Positions 20,801-32,868 of a stretch of DNA of 64,000 nucleotides are shown one piece after another (position 1 is the stretch's first letter; each line of letters starts with the position of its first letter). Under the pieces are notes generated by a model. The model was not told the origin of the DNA. It did not search any database and saw only the letters and a program-made list of their open reading frames with translations. The translations under genes and the position numbers were made by a program. The stretch comes from Coleophoma eucalyptorum. Taxonomy: Eukaryota > Ascomycota > Leotiomycetes > Helotiales > Dermateaceae. The stretch covers positions 1,364,001-1,428,000 of the forward strand of contig JALRME010000004.1 in assembly GCA_026120035.1 (NCBI GenBank), read 5' to 3'.

Positions 20801-23773
20801 ATTTGGTCACGAGCGCTCGATCAAAGCCTATAGTGTATTTATTAGAAGCCGAAATTCGACTTTATGTGGCTCGGTAGGGAACAACGTTTATCCATGTATC
20901 CGTTCATTGCCGGAATGTGGTTTGGCCTAGATGAAGCACATATTTACAATCGCCCTCTTCTGCTTGAGAATCTCACGCAAGAAAAAGAAAATAGAACAAA
21001 ATGTAGACCCTCAAAAAGACCGAGGCGGCCGAAGAAAACTTAGCATCACGTACTCAGCGACTGTCGTCAATACTCCTCACTCTTCCGCCCAAGGAGCCAA
21101 GAAGATTATGCAATACTGATTCATTACAGCATGTTCTCGACTCAGGAAAAGTTCATTGCATGCCATTCTGATCAAAAGTCTACGAGTACCTGGATCTCTG
21201 AGACTGGTCTGCCTATGGACTTCTTGAAAGCTGGGGTTGAAAGCCGATGCAGTAATATTATTTCCCATTAGCCGACAACTATACAACAACACGATCGACG
21301 TTCTTGGCGGCGGTGAATTAGTCTTCGGATTCTCTGGTTTACCATATGCTGAGTACGTGCCTCAAGGGGCTGGTTTTGTTGGAGATCGAAGGAGTGATAT
21401 GATAAAGCACGTCCAAATATCTTCATAGATTTCCAACAGTAACCTATGCATTTATCCGGCAAGGTAAACGTATAAATATACCAATCAACCAAGGCTTCTG
21501 CAACGAATTGGCTCATTATGCTACTACGGCTTTGTTCGTCGATATAGTACGATAGCTAAGAGACCTTGTCTCTTGCGGCTTTGACTTAAGTATTTGTCTG
21601 CCTCTTGGGCGTTGATAACCTCTCTGTTGCAGCTAGCACCCAATATCTCAGCCAGGTAACAGAAAAGGCCTTGTACAAGAATGACAAAGAATAAGCATCA
21701 TGACCTGCTTTTGGACCAGAGTTATCTGAGCAGAAGAAGACGGAAAACGACGCAGAACTCTTCTACTATGTTCTTGAAGCAATACGCATGCTCTGGGATA
21801 ATGCAACGGTTTAATCCGATAAACACTTCTTTCAAACAAAACTGGCAGTCTATGATGTTCGACTCCCTATCGCAGTGATCTGTACGATATTCAAGACTCT
21901 GAGCAAACAACAGGATCAGATTTTCCTCCAATAATTCTTGACTCTTGTCTTCTTGTCTGCTGCTTTCTGCCTACAGGATCCTTCTCTTTCTCGTTATCGC
22001 CCAGGATCACTAAACCCAAAGAACAAGAATTGAATGAGCATGACGCCAACCTGAGGAAAGCCAAAGAAAGCTAAAGAAACCTCGAAAAGCCGCAATAATG
22101 ACGAGGAATAACTCGGACTGCCGTTATGTTCTTGAACAAGATCATTATCTCAAACTATATAGATCCCTCGTTGCCTTGGTCACCCAAAAATGGTGGTCTT
22201 GAAAGTAGACATGCCATCGATGTTACGACATGGTCAATCCTTTCCACATAGCTTGATATCAGATGTCGTCAGACGGCTTAAAACATACGAGATTGAATCC
22301 GCACAGATGTTAGGTCGATGAGCCGAAGTTTACCAATATTACGGTTGGCAGGCAGGCAGGGACACCTTAACCTGGGGATGCCAGAACGTTACATCCATTA
22401 GCGTGGCAGGCGGTTCGAAGCGACGGCTCTATTAGCGAGTGCGAATAAGACCTGACCTGGAAAGCCTGGAGAGAAATAATTGACGCGGACGACGAGATGT
22501 CTCTAATGGAAATGATCATCGCATTTTCCCGCTTCTATACTATATAGCAGTATGTCTGTGGGTGACGAGCGAGATATTAAGTGTTTCAAATCTGGAGCAG
22601 GGCCAGATTCCAAACGTTATCAAGGTTTGGGGGCCGTCGGGGGCCGTCAGGCCCCGGGGGGTCATGAAATCGCTGTTTTCGGGCCCCTTGAAAGCCCACA
22701 ATAATGTAACCTGCATTGTACCCTCGCCAAATCATACTGTATGACGCTGCACCAGATATCAAAAGAGGTTAATTGTTTTGGTCAAAGCGAAAGGTACCAA
22801 CCAGGAAATGAATTAAATAAAAGACTTATACCGTGCCGCTATGCGACATGGATACTACTATGGCAGACAGTGCCAAGAACAGAATCTGACAGAGTAAACG
22901 GCGCTGCCACACAACTACCGGACCCGAGAACATGGTAGATGGCACCAAAAGCAAACGTGCAATTGAGTTGCACGCTTCGCAGCGCTGAACTTGACTTTAT
23001 GGCTACCAACCGGTCGAGTTCGCTGAGCTTTTCACAACTCGCCCAAACCCGATCGCGACCACAAGAAGCATAGGACCAATTAAATCTAGATTGCAAAATT
23101 ATATATGCAGGTACAATGCAGCGATGAGCATAATGCACAACCAAAGAAATGCCTTGTATCTCTGCCAGTGTAATAAGCGAGAGCCTCGCCTCGCGTGACG
23201 AAAGGGCTCCAGGTAGTGTGAAAAAAAAATATGGAAAAAAGGGGCGAGTTAAGCCAGCCGGCTTGCTTCCGCAGCGGCGTAGTGCTGGAGTGCCCATCCC
23301 ACTTTACCAGGAGCCCAGGTCTTGGCCTGGGTTGAAACACGTATTGTTCATTAGCGAGTACATACAGAGTTTGCAGACTGTAGATCGATATTGACTTTCT
23401 TCAGATGTTGTGGGTTTGCCCTTGGCTGAGTCTCGACAAGTTAGACCTGTTGGATGACACAAGATACCTGGGACGGGGGCTTTGTAGCCGGTGCCATGTC
23501 GCGTGAGAAATGAAGTGATATCTGATTAAGTAATTCACGCATAATCCCAGGACTCAATATCGTCCGAATATGGGGAAGATCGGCACTTATATTCAATTCA
23601 TCATGGACTTTGGTTGGATCATGTATGGTATTATCGTTAAATTTTTAGGCATGGAAGAGGCCCATCTATGCTACCGGTCAAAGGTGGCTTAGTACAGCCG
23701 TTGCCGTTTGCTAAAGGAATAAGGCCGAGGACAATGCCTCTCTTCTTGAATCTGCCTTGCTCGGAGTCAGTCA
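20801..23773. other. Long gene-poor tract (about 3 kb)
   Basis: No frame here is convincing on either strand; the longest (22839-23297 minus) has no recognisable motif. The tract is A+T-rich with an abrupt G+C-rich patch at 22629-22662. It could hold transposon relics too decayed to recognise by eye, but I see no terminal repeats, target-site duplication or transposase fragment. Confidence 0.45.
22629..22662. repeat. G+C-rich direct and inverted repeat
   Basis: GGGGGCCGTC is present twice in tandem, followed by AGGCCCCGGGGGG. The CCCC/GGGG parts can pair, and three runs of five or more G lie on the plus strand, so hairpin or quadruplex structure is possible. Confidence 0.7.
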
Positions 23774-25087
23774 TTAGACGAACTCCGACTTTACATGTTT
23801 CGGCGACTTTGACAGCTCGACCTCGTAGGTATAGTCCGTTCGAATGCCTTTGGCAGTCTCAATTCCTGAGCTGTGGTCTGAATCTCCATCACGCAGTCTC
23901 TTCCAATCCCCATCCCCATGTGCATGTACGGTGGCGTATGTCAGACCAGTGTCGGTTGGGTTATGAAAAATCCCACGACCCTTCGAGCTGTGTCGGGGGA
24001 TGGCAGGTGCGCTGCCGAAAGTGGCCAGTCCTTTGGGGTTGAGGTTTGGGGGATTTGAGCTTCCCTCCTTAGCTTTCTTTTGAATAACGAAGCGTCGAAG
24101 CGTAGGGATTGAACTAGCAACACAGCCGATAGCAGTCTCAATATTGGACCACATGACAATAAAGCCGGTATAATCTGGAAGATATGGTAAGTACTATTAC
24201 CACTAAAGGTAGGCTGACATAATTGCTTACAAAGGAGGTTATCTGTTGGTGTGCGATAATGTTCGATGTATGGTGCTCGGATCATAGTAGATATCGAAGC
24301 ACTGGGAAACGGATTGCGATTAGCTACATAGTTCAACTGGTAGATGTGAAATGGTAGTCGGACTTACACCGAAGCAAATGATAAGAGAATGCCAACTGAG
24401 ATCTTCCTGGCCAATGGCATCTGCGTCCTATACAGCATAATTCCTGGAAAGACTGCGCATGCCATGTCCGTCAAGATTGTCGATCCTGTCGACGTATAAC
24501 TCAATCCAATCATTGCGCTCATAGACGAGCACTTTCCTTTCCCCTCTGTGATCAGCGACGTGTCCCAGTTTGCCGCGACAGGTCTACAAAGCAGCAAGAT
24601 ACCAATTAAGGTAACAAAGAAAGTGCATATAGTGAGGGTGAGCAAGCCCAGCACCGCAATCCTGTAAATCGCCTGGGTGCTCGCAATGCGGTAGAGCGTT
24701 ACACAAATCGAACTCTTGATGATTGCCAGAGCAAGAACGTAGAGCATCATCCAAAGCATGAGGTATTTGGTGCCCTGGACCGTGAAATAGGTATTCAGTC
24801 TGCTGTTGTATGACCCGAGACCAACTCGGGTGCCATGACAAGCTAGGCCAACATCGATAATATAAACAAACTAATAGCCGTTAACATTAGCCATAAAATA
24901 AGAAAGGACGCTGTACCAGTCCCAGCAATATCAATCCATCGTCCCAGCCAAATACTCGGTCCTTCAGTCTAGCATATGTCCGCAGACCAACTGTGACCGT
25001 TGACAGCGAAAGACAGACAACTGACACAACGAAAATGACCAGAGGAAAACCCTCGAGTGGAAGGATGGTGGCACTGGCATCAGCCAT
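23774..25087 (-). CDS. Rhodopsin-domain (SAT4-like) integral membrane protein A
   Basis: Four exons (25087-24917, 24870-24368, 24301-24231, 24174-23774) with introns of 46, 66 and 56 nt give about 381 residues. The layout is the fungal rhodopsin-domain family: a first TM helix (LVIFVVSVVCLSLSTVTVGL), the RTYARLKDRVFGWDD signature, seven TM helices in all ending with FIVMWSNIETAIGCVASSIP near residue 265, and then a ~100-residue polar cytoplasmic tail. Members include SAT4-type proteins and PTH11-related receptors; most have no known ligand. The family's conserved Trp-Asp-Asp after helix 1 and Glu in the last helix are present. No CFEM domain. Splice sites are canonical and keep the frame throughout, so the model is strong; the function is not known. 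Confidence 0.88.
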
Positions 25088-26321
25088 ATTGGCTTAGAGT
25101 GGGATCTATGCTGGCCGGTAGGTGTGAAAGGAAGATGACTGGTTTCGCACAACAGAAAATAACATGAAGCTCTTCGAGATTCGAGATCTAAAGTAGGATA
25201 TCTTCGGATAGATATTTGGGGGCCGCACGAACAGAGATTGATCCATGCAGCTCATTCTCCCCGCCCTTCATCCTACTATCGTGGACCATCGCGCCGCTCT
25301 CGATATTCGAAACCGAGAGCAGGGAGGGGGGATCCAGTGACTAGCAGGCACCGCGCAGACCAGGGCAATGTAACACCACGGTTTGTCACCTCAGAAATTT
25401 GCGATGCCTGACGGTGGGTTCTGGTGTTTAGCGACCTGATCAGCCAACCGACGCACTTTCCAGCATTCCTGTCTGGATTGTGTTAGGCGGGCGGTGGATC
25501 GTGGTTAGCGAGCGGCCAGCAAATCACCACTGCCGATGCTGGACAAGGCCTTTCAGTCTTTTGGCCGACTTCCTTGCTCTTTCCGCAAACTCAAGGATCC
25601 CATACTCGGGAGCATCTCGTCTCTTTGCTGTGGCCCGACTGCCAGATCAAGAGCATCCCCAGCCGGCATAGCAGAAGGTCAATAAACGAGCCTTGGAGAG
25701 TGGACGCGCTCTGCATAGGCAGCATAAGTGGCCCAAGTTATTAGCCGGGCAAATAACACCAGCAACATCTGGCAGCACACTAGGCTAGCGAGTAACAACA
25801 TCGTCGTATCCACCCAGGGGCACAGGAAAGAAAGATGGAAAGGAGGAAAAGTTAATTCAGATTAACTGTATGCTGCTCAAGACGCCTCCCACGTTGCTGT
25901 ATGGAAATAATACGACGGCCAGTTAAGTCCCGTACGCCAGTCATGGCCTGTGCCTCCATTGCGGGTTCCTTTCTTCCATAGACGGGCAATTGAGAGTCCA
26001 GGGGATCCCGTTTATTCTGGGCGAAACAATAACTTCCCTGGTCGGAGATGACTCCCGCAGTTTCCACCCTCTCATAATTACATACTCCCATTGATTGAGC
26101 GTTGCTCAATCGCCCCTTTTGGAAAAGGTTTGCTGGGTTCATCTGCATCAACTTTAAACGAGTTCATGAACGTCGAACGTTCGAGTGTTTCCTTCCCCTT
26201 CTCTGAAGTATCTCACAGTCGGTGTTTCTTTTGCCTGCTCCAAATACCAGCATCGTACCAGCTTCAACCTCTCTAAGACCAAGATACCCCGAAGCAACCA
26301 TTCATATACCATACCGTCACC
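25088..26321. other. Divergent intergenic region between membrane protein A and the SDR gene
   Basis: Both flanking genes point away from it, so it holds both promoters. No open frame is supported. A short tract at 25315-25330 (AGAGCAGGGAGGGGGG) is G-rich. Confidence 0.45.
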
Positions 26322-27267
26322 ATGGCCTCTAACGGACAAACCGCCACTACCTTCCCGGTCCATCAGGGCAAGCTTGCCATTGTCACGGGTTCAGCACGAA
26401 GTATGTATTGACGAGATAGTAACAGCGTGGCCTTTCCACCCCTTTTGACTGACACCATTGCCAGGCATCGGCGCTGGCATTGCTAGAAACCTCGCTGCGA
26501 AGGGTGCCAACATCCTGATCAGCTACCTAACTGAAGGTTCCGACGCCGCTGCCGCTGCTCTGGCGGAAGAGCTTGCCAGCAAGCATGGTGTGGTCGCCGT
26601 GCCGTGCCGTGCGGATATTTCCACTCCCGAGGGTTGCACCACCGTCATTGAGACTTGTAAATCAAAAATGCCTCCTAATGCCAAGACTGGCAAGCTGCAA
26701 ATCGACATCTTGATCAACTGCGCTGCTATTATGATTGGTATCGGCCCTGTTGAGTCCATTACCACTGAGGACTTCACCCAGTCATACAAGACCAACGTGC
26801 TCGGCCCAATTTTGCTCACTGGAGCCTGCAAGCCATACCTGCCCACAGACCGATCCGGGAGAATCGTCAACATTTCCAGTATCGGACAGAAGGTTGGTAT
26901 GCCATACTTGACCCTCTACAACGGTACCAAGGGTGCACTCGAGGCCATGACCAGAACCTGGTCAAGAGAGTTGGCTGAGCAGGCCACGGTTAACACCATC
27001 AACCCAGGCTCAGTGCTCACGGATATGTTCCGCCAGTGCAGCGATGATGTCCTTGCAGCACAAGCACAGTGGAGTCCGTTGATCCCATTGTCAGGTACAC
27101 GCGAATGGGATACCGAGGAGGTCAAGGAGGTCGGCAGGAAATGGGGTGGACGTCCAGCATATGTTGAGGATATCGCTGGTATTGTAGCTATCGTCTGTAA
27201 CCCAGAGAGTGGATGGATGACGGGTAGTGTAGTCAGTGCCAATGGCGGCCAGTGCTTCAGTACATAA
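26322..27267 (+). CDS. Short-chain dehydrogenase/reductase (SDR)
   Basis: Two exons (26322-26400, 26465-27267) around a 64-nt intron give 293 residues. The intron splits the cofactor motif, which reads TGSARSIGAGIA (residues 22-33) after splicing; this confirms the junction. Other classical SDR signatures are NCAA (residues 111-114, a variant of NNAG), NISS with catalytic Ser165, and YNGTK with Tyr178 and Lys182. NPGSVLTD follows, as usual. The enzyme therefore uses NAD(P)H on a carbonyl or alcohol substrate, which cannot be told from sequence. No signal peptide. Neighbours do not form an obvious pathway with it. Confidence 0.92.
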
Positions 27268-30200
27268 ACTCTGACTTGTGGGGAGGGGGGAATACCAACA
27301 CTTTATAAGATCGTAGTGATAATTGCTTCTTTGAGGGTGACGTGTTTGAGGACGCACTATATGAACTGCCAAATGCAAGTAAGACTTAATTACCAGCATT
27401 TTCTCTCCTGCCTGCTTAGACCAAACCGCTACCATGGTACCGTAAGGTGTTTTGATTAAAGGGCCGAGGTATTGCATACTCGGAAGCACACCAGCAGAAG
27501 CCATTACGAACACGTTTTGGGCCACCCGCATTCAATCCCAGGTTTTTAAGTCGTAAGTGCCTGTCAGAAATCCCCTTGGCCAACCTCAATTAGTATCAAT
27601 CCACTGTCCTCGGCTGGTTCAATACGAAGAAAGGTGCGGTTGTACCCGACCCTAGAAAGGCTTCTCAAAATGCAAATCCCGTCTCACGTCAGCACTCAAT
27701 GCAGACAAGAACACCCACAAGCCTGGAGCAATGGAGGTCATTCGTAAACACAGTTACGTTGGTGTCGATGAATTGCCTCTGGCATTTTTCCGTCTTCCAG
27801 CCCCGGTTCAAGGCCCACGTCGCCCTGGAAGAGACCAATTGCTCCATTTTTGGGGTCCCACCCCCTGATTTCCTTGAATCCTCGATGAAATGGGATGTGG
27901 CGATCCAGCATCTGCAATTCTGCTCGGGGAAGAAGCTCCAAAGTTCCGACGCTCCCAGGGAAGAAATTTCGCCTGCGCCGACAGGGGGGATTTTCTGGCA
28001 CGATCAAAGTTCCAACTACCTATTGCAGCTCGGCATATTTAGATAGCTTCCAGTCTGGGTTGCGGTAATTCTCATAGGATGACGGTTCATAACCGATCTG
28101 GTCCAACGTCGGAAAAAACGTCACTTGGCAAACTCTCTTGTCGAGGTTGACATCCCAGCATGGACGAAGCAACATGGAATAAGCTTGAAACTTTTGAAAA
28201 TTAGTCCTCCGCGGCATTTATTTTCCTATGGCCGCTGCAGACGTTTTAGACCTTCCGAACTGATGCCATGAGCGTTATGGTGCACTGGCCTGCTCTTGTC
28301 GTCTGATCCTGGGGATGAAGCCTGTTAGCACCAACGGCTTTTCAAAGGATGTCATCTTCAGTGACCTGATCCTTCAACCTCATCCAACGTGTCTCGGTGC
28401 AAAATCTTGATAGTCTTATCACCAGCAGCATATCACAAGAAAAAGTTATGGGGCACGCACAAACACCCTAGCTAAGTTTAGCGGATGTCTTATTCATCCT
28501 ACCGATAGAGCTTCGGGTATTAAACTAGTCCATACATTATTTGATGATATCGATCCTTCATGATTCAACCTGGGGACCGCTCTGGTTATATCCTATATTG
28601 ACAGGGGCACTAGGCAACCAATGACAGTGTGAGTGCAATTGTTCGTTTTTGGAGTAACTAGAATGCCGACTGCAACTGCTACTCAGCGAGAACAGTTGCA
28701 TTTCTTGCTTCGAGTTTTCACAGCGTACAACTTTCATAGCTCTGATTATGGTTCGAGTTTGTTCTTCTTAGCTGAGCCTATCTCCTATGGTTACCAGAGC
28801 ACGTGGGTGATAAGAGGACATCTCAATTGAAGTAGGTTTGGGAATACCGTGCAAAGAAGTCACATTCACAATCTAGGAAGAGAAGGCTTCTGGGAATAAA
28901 AGGGGTTAGACGTTGAACAATTCAAGACCGAAATATAAAACCAATGTTTATCAAATAATCACTCAGTTATTTAGTTAAGATTTAGATTTCAGGTTCTGTC
29001 GGAGCTTCTACAAAAATCAATATTTGAAATCCCAGTGCCAGCGCCAATATCTGATGCGCGATGAGGTCTTCTGTTACTGACACGAGCTATGTAGAGCCTT
29101 TGGTCGAGTATCAGGGTGAAGAGGCCACGTTGAAGATTGAGCCTGCCACTCTCCTCTATCTCATGAATTAGTTCACGCCACGACCACTCGAGCCTGGTGC
29201 TTCAGCTTCATCATCTGGAAGAATGTATATTCCCTTTCATGTAATTATGAGCAATCCCAAAATTTCACTCCTAGACTCCATGATGAAAGCTCTTAGGGAT
29301 GTTGTTGAATTCGCAGCGCCATAACCAAGTGCAGAATGAATACCAGTCTAGTCGTCATTCATATTGCCTTTGGCATTCGGTTCTTGGGCTCTGAATGTAA
29401 CTGTAGATAGCAGTTTGACCGTAAATCCCTCTCGTGAGAAAGTGAATTCTGAAATTTAGACCCGGTACCAAGATTGAGAAGCAAATCTGAGCTTGCAGAG
29501 CCAGAATCGCGGGTGTGCAACACGTATATGAAAAGGATGCAACTATGTACACAGGCTTGAGCTCCTAAACCTTTCAAGTTGCAGCATTCTGTTGTGTTGG
29601 CGCGTAGACGTATTTTATATAGTCTTACCACATGACCAGCCTCTGGTAGCATCTTTGTTGTTAAGTGTCCATCGCCATCGCCCCCCGGGGGAGAGGGGGG
29701 GGTTGAGCCGGATCTGTAAATAAGGACTCCTAAGCTCGACCATTTTATGGATGATCAGTATATCACTCTCGGTGACTTCAGGTTATGTGAACCCAAATTT
29801 TGTGAAGTGATATTCACAACCTTTGCGATTGTTCCTGCGTAGTTTATTTCACCGATGAATGCTGGAAAACAGGAAAATATATGATAAACGACTCTCAGAA
29901 AACTGCTATCCAATCGTGAATTATCGCCTCCTACGTCAACTCAACTCAACCACTAAATTCGTATAGGCCAAGCTTTCCATCCTTGGCTACTAGAACTGCC
30001 CAAGGGATCAAGATAATCATCGATCTAGACAATAGTGTTTTTAAGGAGCTACAAATTCTATCTACTTGATGACTGGAAACCATTTAACAACCCATCATAT
30101 CCATATGAGAATCTCTATCCTGACCCGATCTAGTTTGAATAGTTACCTTCGCCTCTCATGTCTCATGCCATCTTTGGTGTGACAGGGCGAAAATATCAAT

Positions 30201-30271
30201 ATTTTAGCTCCAATAGTCACTCAACCCCTTATGCACCATCGGGATTCAATTGGTAGCTACAAAAGAAGTTA
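27268..30271. other. Long gene-poor tract (about 3 kb)
   Basis: Frames at 27699-28046 (plus) and 28020-28217 (minus) are the longest but have no motif and no splice-supported partners. The tract includes a G/C-rich patch at 29681-29702 (CCCCCCGGGGG then AGAGGGGGGGG). I see no mobile element. Confidence 0.45.
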
Positions 30272-32206
30272 TCAAGGAAGCATGTGGTAGTAATACCGCG
30301 TGGCGCTATCGAATTCCATGAAGACCTCGCTCTCCATCCGACTCAGTGGAACGGTGAGCATTGGTTCCAGGTTCAGATTATAAGCATCATGCAAAATGGC
30401 AGGACTGATTCTCGCACACAGATAACTCTTCTCCTTTGCTTCCTGCCCTGCTGGCGGGTCCTCGAACGCGAACTCTGGACACATGATCATAACAATGTTA
30501 TGCTCTTCACCCAAGTATGCCCAATTCATACGTATGAACATACCTGGATGCAATCTTTCTTTGAAAGGCGTAGTCGGAACCGCAGGAACGTCCGTTGCGG
30601 CGGCTTTTTGGTTTTCTTCAGGGGTGTCTCTCGATGCCACAGCTCGAGAATCAATGTGTAATTTCCAGAGCTTTTCGTAAAAAGTTCGCGCATGCTCTGC
30701 AGTTATGCCGGGAGTCTTTTGACATCGGGAGATAAACTCGCCTTTGGGAAGTCGTATCAGTTGCATACCGGTCTCCGTTGGCGCCAGATTCGAAGACGAT
30801 ATCGATGGAGTTCCGGACTTGATTATATCTCAGCACTTGTGTTAATTATCAAGGAGCGGTTTTACCTACGCTTTTATCAATCCATTCTCTCAACTTCTCA
30901 TTGTTCCACGTCCTTGGTGAATTTCCATCGAATGCTACCACCTTGGGAAGAGGAACATCTACTCGCAATAACTCTGCATATCGTAGCGTGTTCTTTGTTG
31001 CGCTGATGTCCCTCAAGTCTGGCTTGACACATGCCAGAACAGCAGTCTTGCTTGTTCGGTCACTCTTGACGTCAAAAACATTCTTGAGGACCTTGGTAAT
31101 AACACTACTCCGAAATGGAATATGTGTTTTATTTTTCTTATTTCCCATACCATCAACCAGAGCTCGACCACGGATACAATCCTTGAGAATAGAAAGGGAT
31201 ACGTTGATATCCCGTGTCTCTTTCATACGCTCGCTGCTATGATCCTTGATGTCCCCGGCCATCTCACTCCCCGCGAGATCAACGACATAGAGCAAGCCGT
31301 CCGGAAGATCGGAGATTGCCTTATTGACAATACGGATCCGGCAGACAGCATGAGAGCGAGACGAAGTATCGTTTTTGAGTGTTGGTGCAGTCTTGCGAAA
31401 TGTCATACTCTTCTCAATAAGAGCGAGGAGCTCTTCTGCCGATGCAGGCTGATGTTCCACGGCACCAACTAATTGTGTCTCGCCAAAAGAGTCTTCCAGA
31501 ACACTTATTGGACGATGATCATTCAGAAGATCTGGCGTTCGGTCAGTTCTCCAAATTTAGTGAGGATGCACCGAGGTAGGATTACCATAAGAAGCATTCC
31601 CTATGAGCTCAAAGACACAAATATACACATCTCTCTCTCCCCCAAGAACACCACTCATCAAGTCAGTAGCAGCCAGCCTCTCCATCTCGTTGACCGAATA
31701 GGTTTTACCCGAGCCCGTCTGGCCATATGCAAATAATGTGCTCACACCACCACCCCATGACCATTCCACGAGCGGTTTGAAGAGATCTTGGTAGAGCACT
31801 TCTGAATCATCGGAAGGGCCATATGATTTATCAAGACGGAAACTCCAAGACTATATTTATGTCAATCTGAAGTTGACTTTAAGGGAGTAAGAATTAGAGA
31901 GCTTTTCGTATGAAGACTTACATTCATACCAGGCTTGAAATTAATCTTCTGTCTCAATTCATGGACATCTACAAATCCCAAGTCGCTTCGAGCAACCACG
32001 CTAGTAATAGCGCCATTCTCCTCCTCGCCCTCAAGCAATGGCTTCACTCGAGCACCGATCTTAATATCTTCGCTAGAGTGATGTTCGTTTACGGAATTGA
32101 CATCTTTTGAGGGTAGGCCTTTGAAGGAAGCAATGCTATCGAGGAAGAATTTCTTGTGTTGTTGTTGGAAGTCTTCAGGCTTGACTACAGTCCCTTGAGG
32201 AGACAT
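30272..32206 (-). CDS. Kinesin-13-like (KIF24-like) motor protein
   Basis: Four exons (32206-31922, 31850-31586, 31531-30870, 30817-30272) give about 585 residues. The motor domain has the P-loop GQTGSGKT (residues 138-145), switch I NDTSSRSH (237-244) and switch II DLAGSE (268-273). Its loops (KDHSSERMKETRDINVSLSILKDCIRGRA) are most like the fungal kinesin-13/KIF24 group, microtubule depolymerases or related non-processive motors. After the P-loop the usual HTMGG is replaced by YSVNEMERL. The ~180 residues after the motor have no long coiled coil and include FISRCQKTPGITAEHARTFYEKLWKLH, then HPGMFIRMNWA, a tail I cannot assign. The third intron uses an AAG acceptor (30818), so that junction is slightly less sure than the others. 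Confidence 0.85.
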
Positions 32207-32868
32207 AATTGACGAAGGTAGGTGAATTGGGTGGCCAGCAAAAAAACTTTATGGTTACAGAGCGTGGAGTATTCAAAGGAGTTCACTCTATCCTTATCTA
32301 AGTTGCAGCCTGAACCTCCAACATTACTGTTTCATGCAGCTCCTTGATTCATGCTCAGGCAGCAGTTTAAGAGAGGCAGGCTGTTTAGCTTTGTTTACAT
32401 TTCCCGCCTCTAGCGAGCTGCGAATAAGACTTCAATAAATACAACCCTTGTATCGGAATGTCATTTACAGGTCAATTACGAGACCTAGTCACATGTAATA
32501 GTATTCTTAGCAAGAGAGGTATTTATATTTATACCTCTCTCCCTCACACTCTCTTCGATAGATGGCTTATGAATGAATACACCCGTTATCTATAAGTCGA
32601 ATATGTTGCTTGACGTAAGCCAACACCTTGAGAGTCGTCCTGATTCTCATTCCTGTTAACGCCATTGGGTATCGTGCAAAAAAACATCCTAAACTATCCT
32701 AAAATATTTGTCCTTTCTCGTCCCAAGAAGAATGCAACCTCCGACGGGACTCCTTTCGTGCCTAGTTTCCTATATCTCCCATTCATTGTTGCGCAACGTT
32801 TATGGCCAACTTTGCCATGCCCTTCACCTTTCGGGTTTTCAGGTAGGAGTGGTTACTGACTTCTTGCA
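32207..32868. other. Intergenic tract
   Basis: Between two genes on the minus strand; it holds the 5' region of the kinesin and the 3' region of the next gene. No frame is supported. An A+T-rich ATTTATATTTATACC run is at 32521-32535. Confidence 0.45.

Noticed and set aside
22400..22900. Transposon remnant around the G+C-rich repeat
   Set aside because: No terminal inverted repeats, target-site duplication or transposase-like frame seen.
27699..28217. Possible small genes on either strand
   Set aside because: Short, no motifs, and plus and minus frames overlap.
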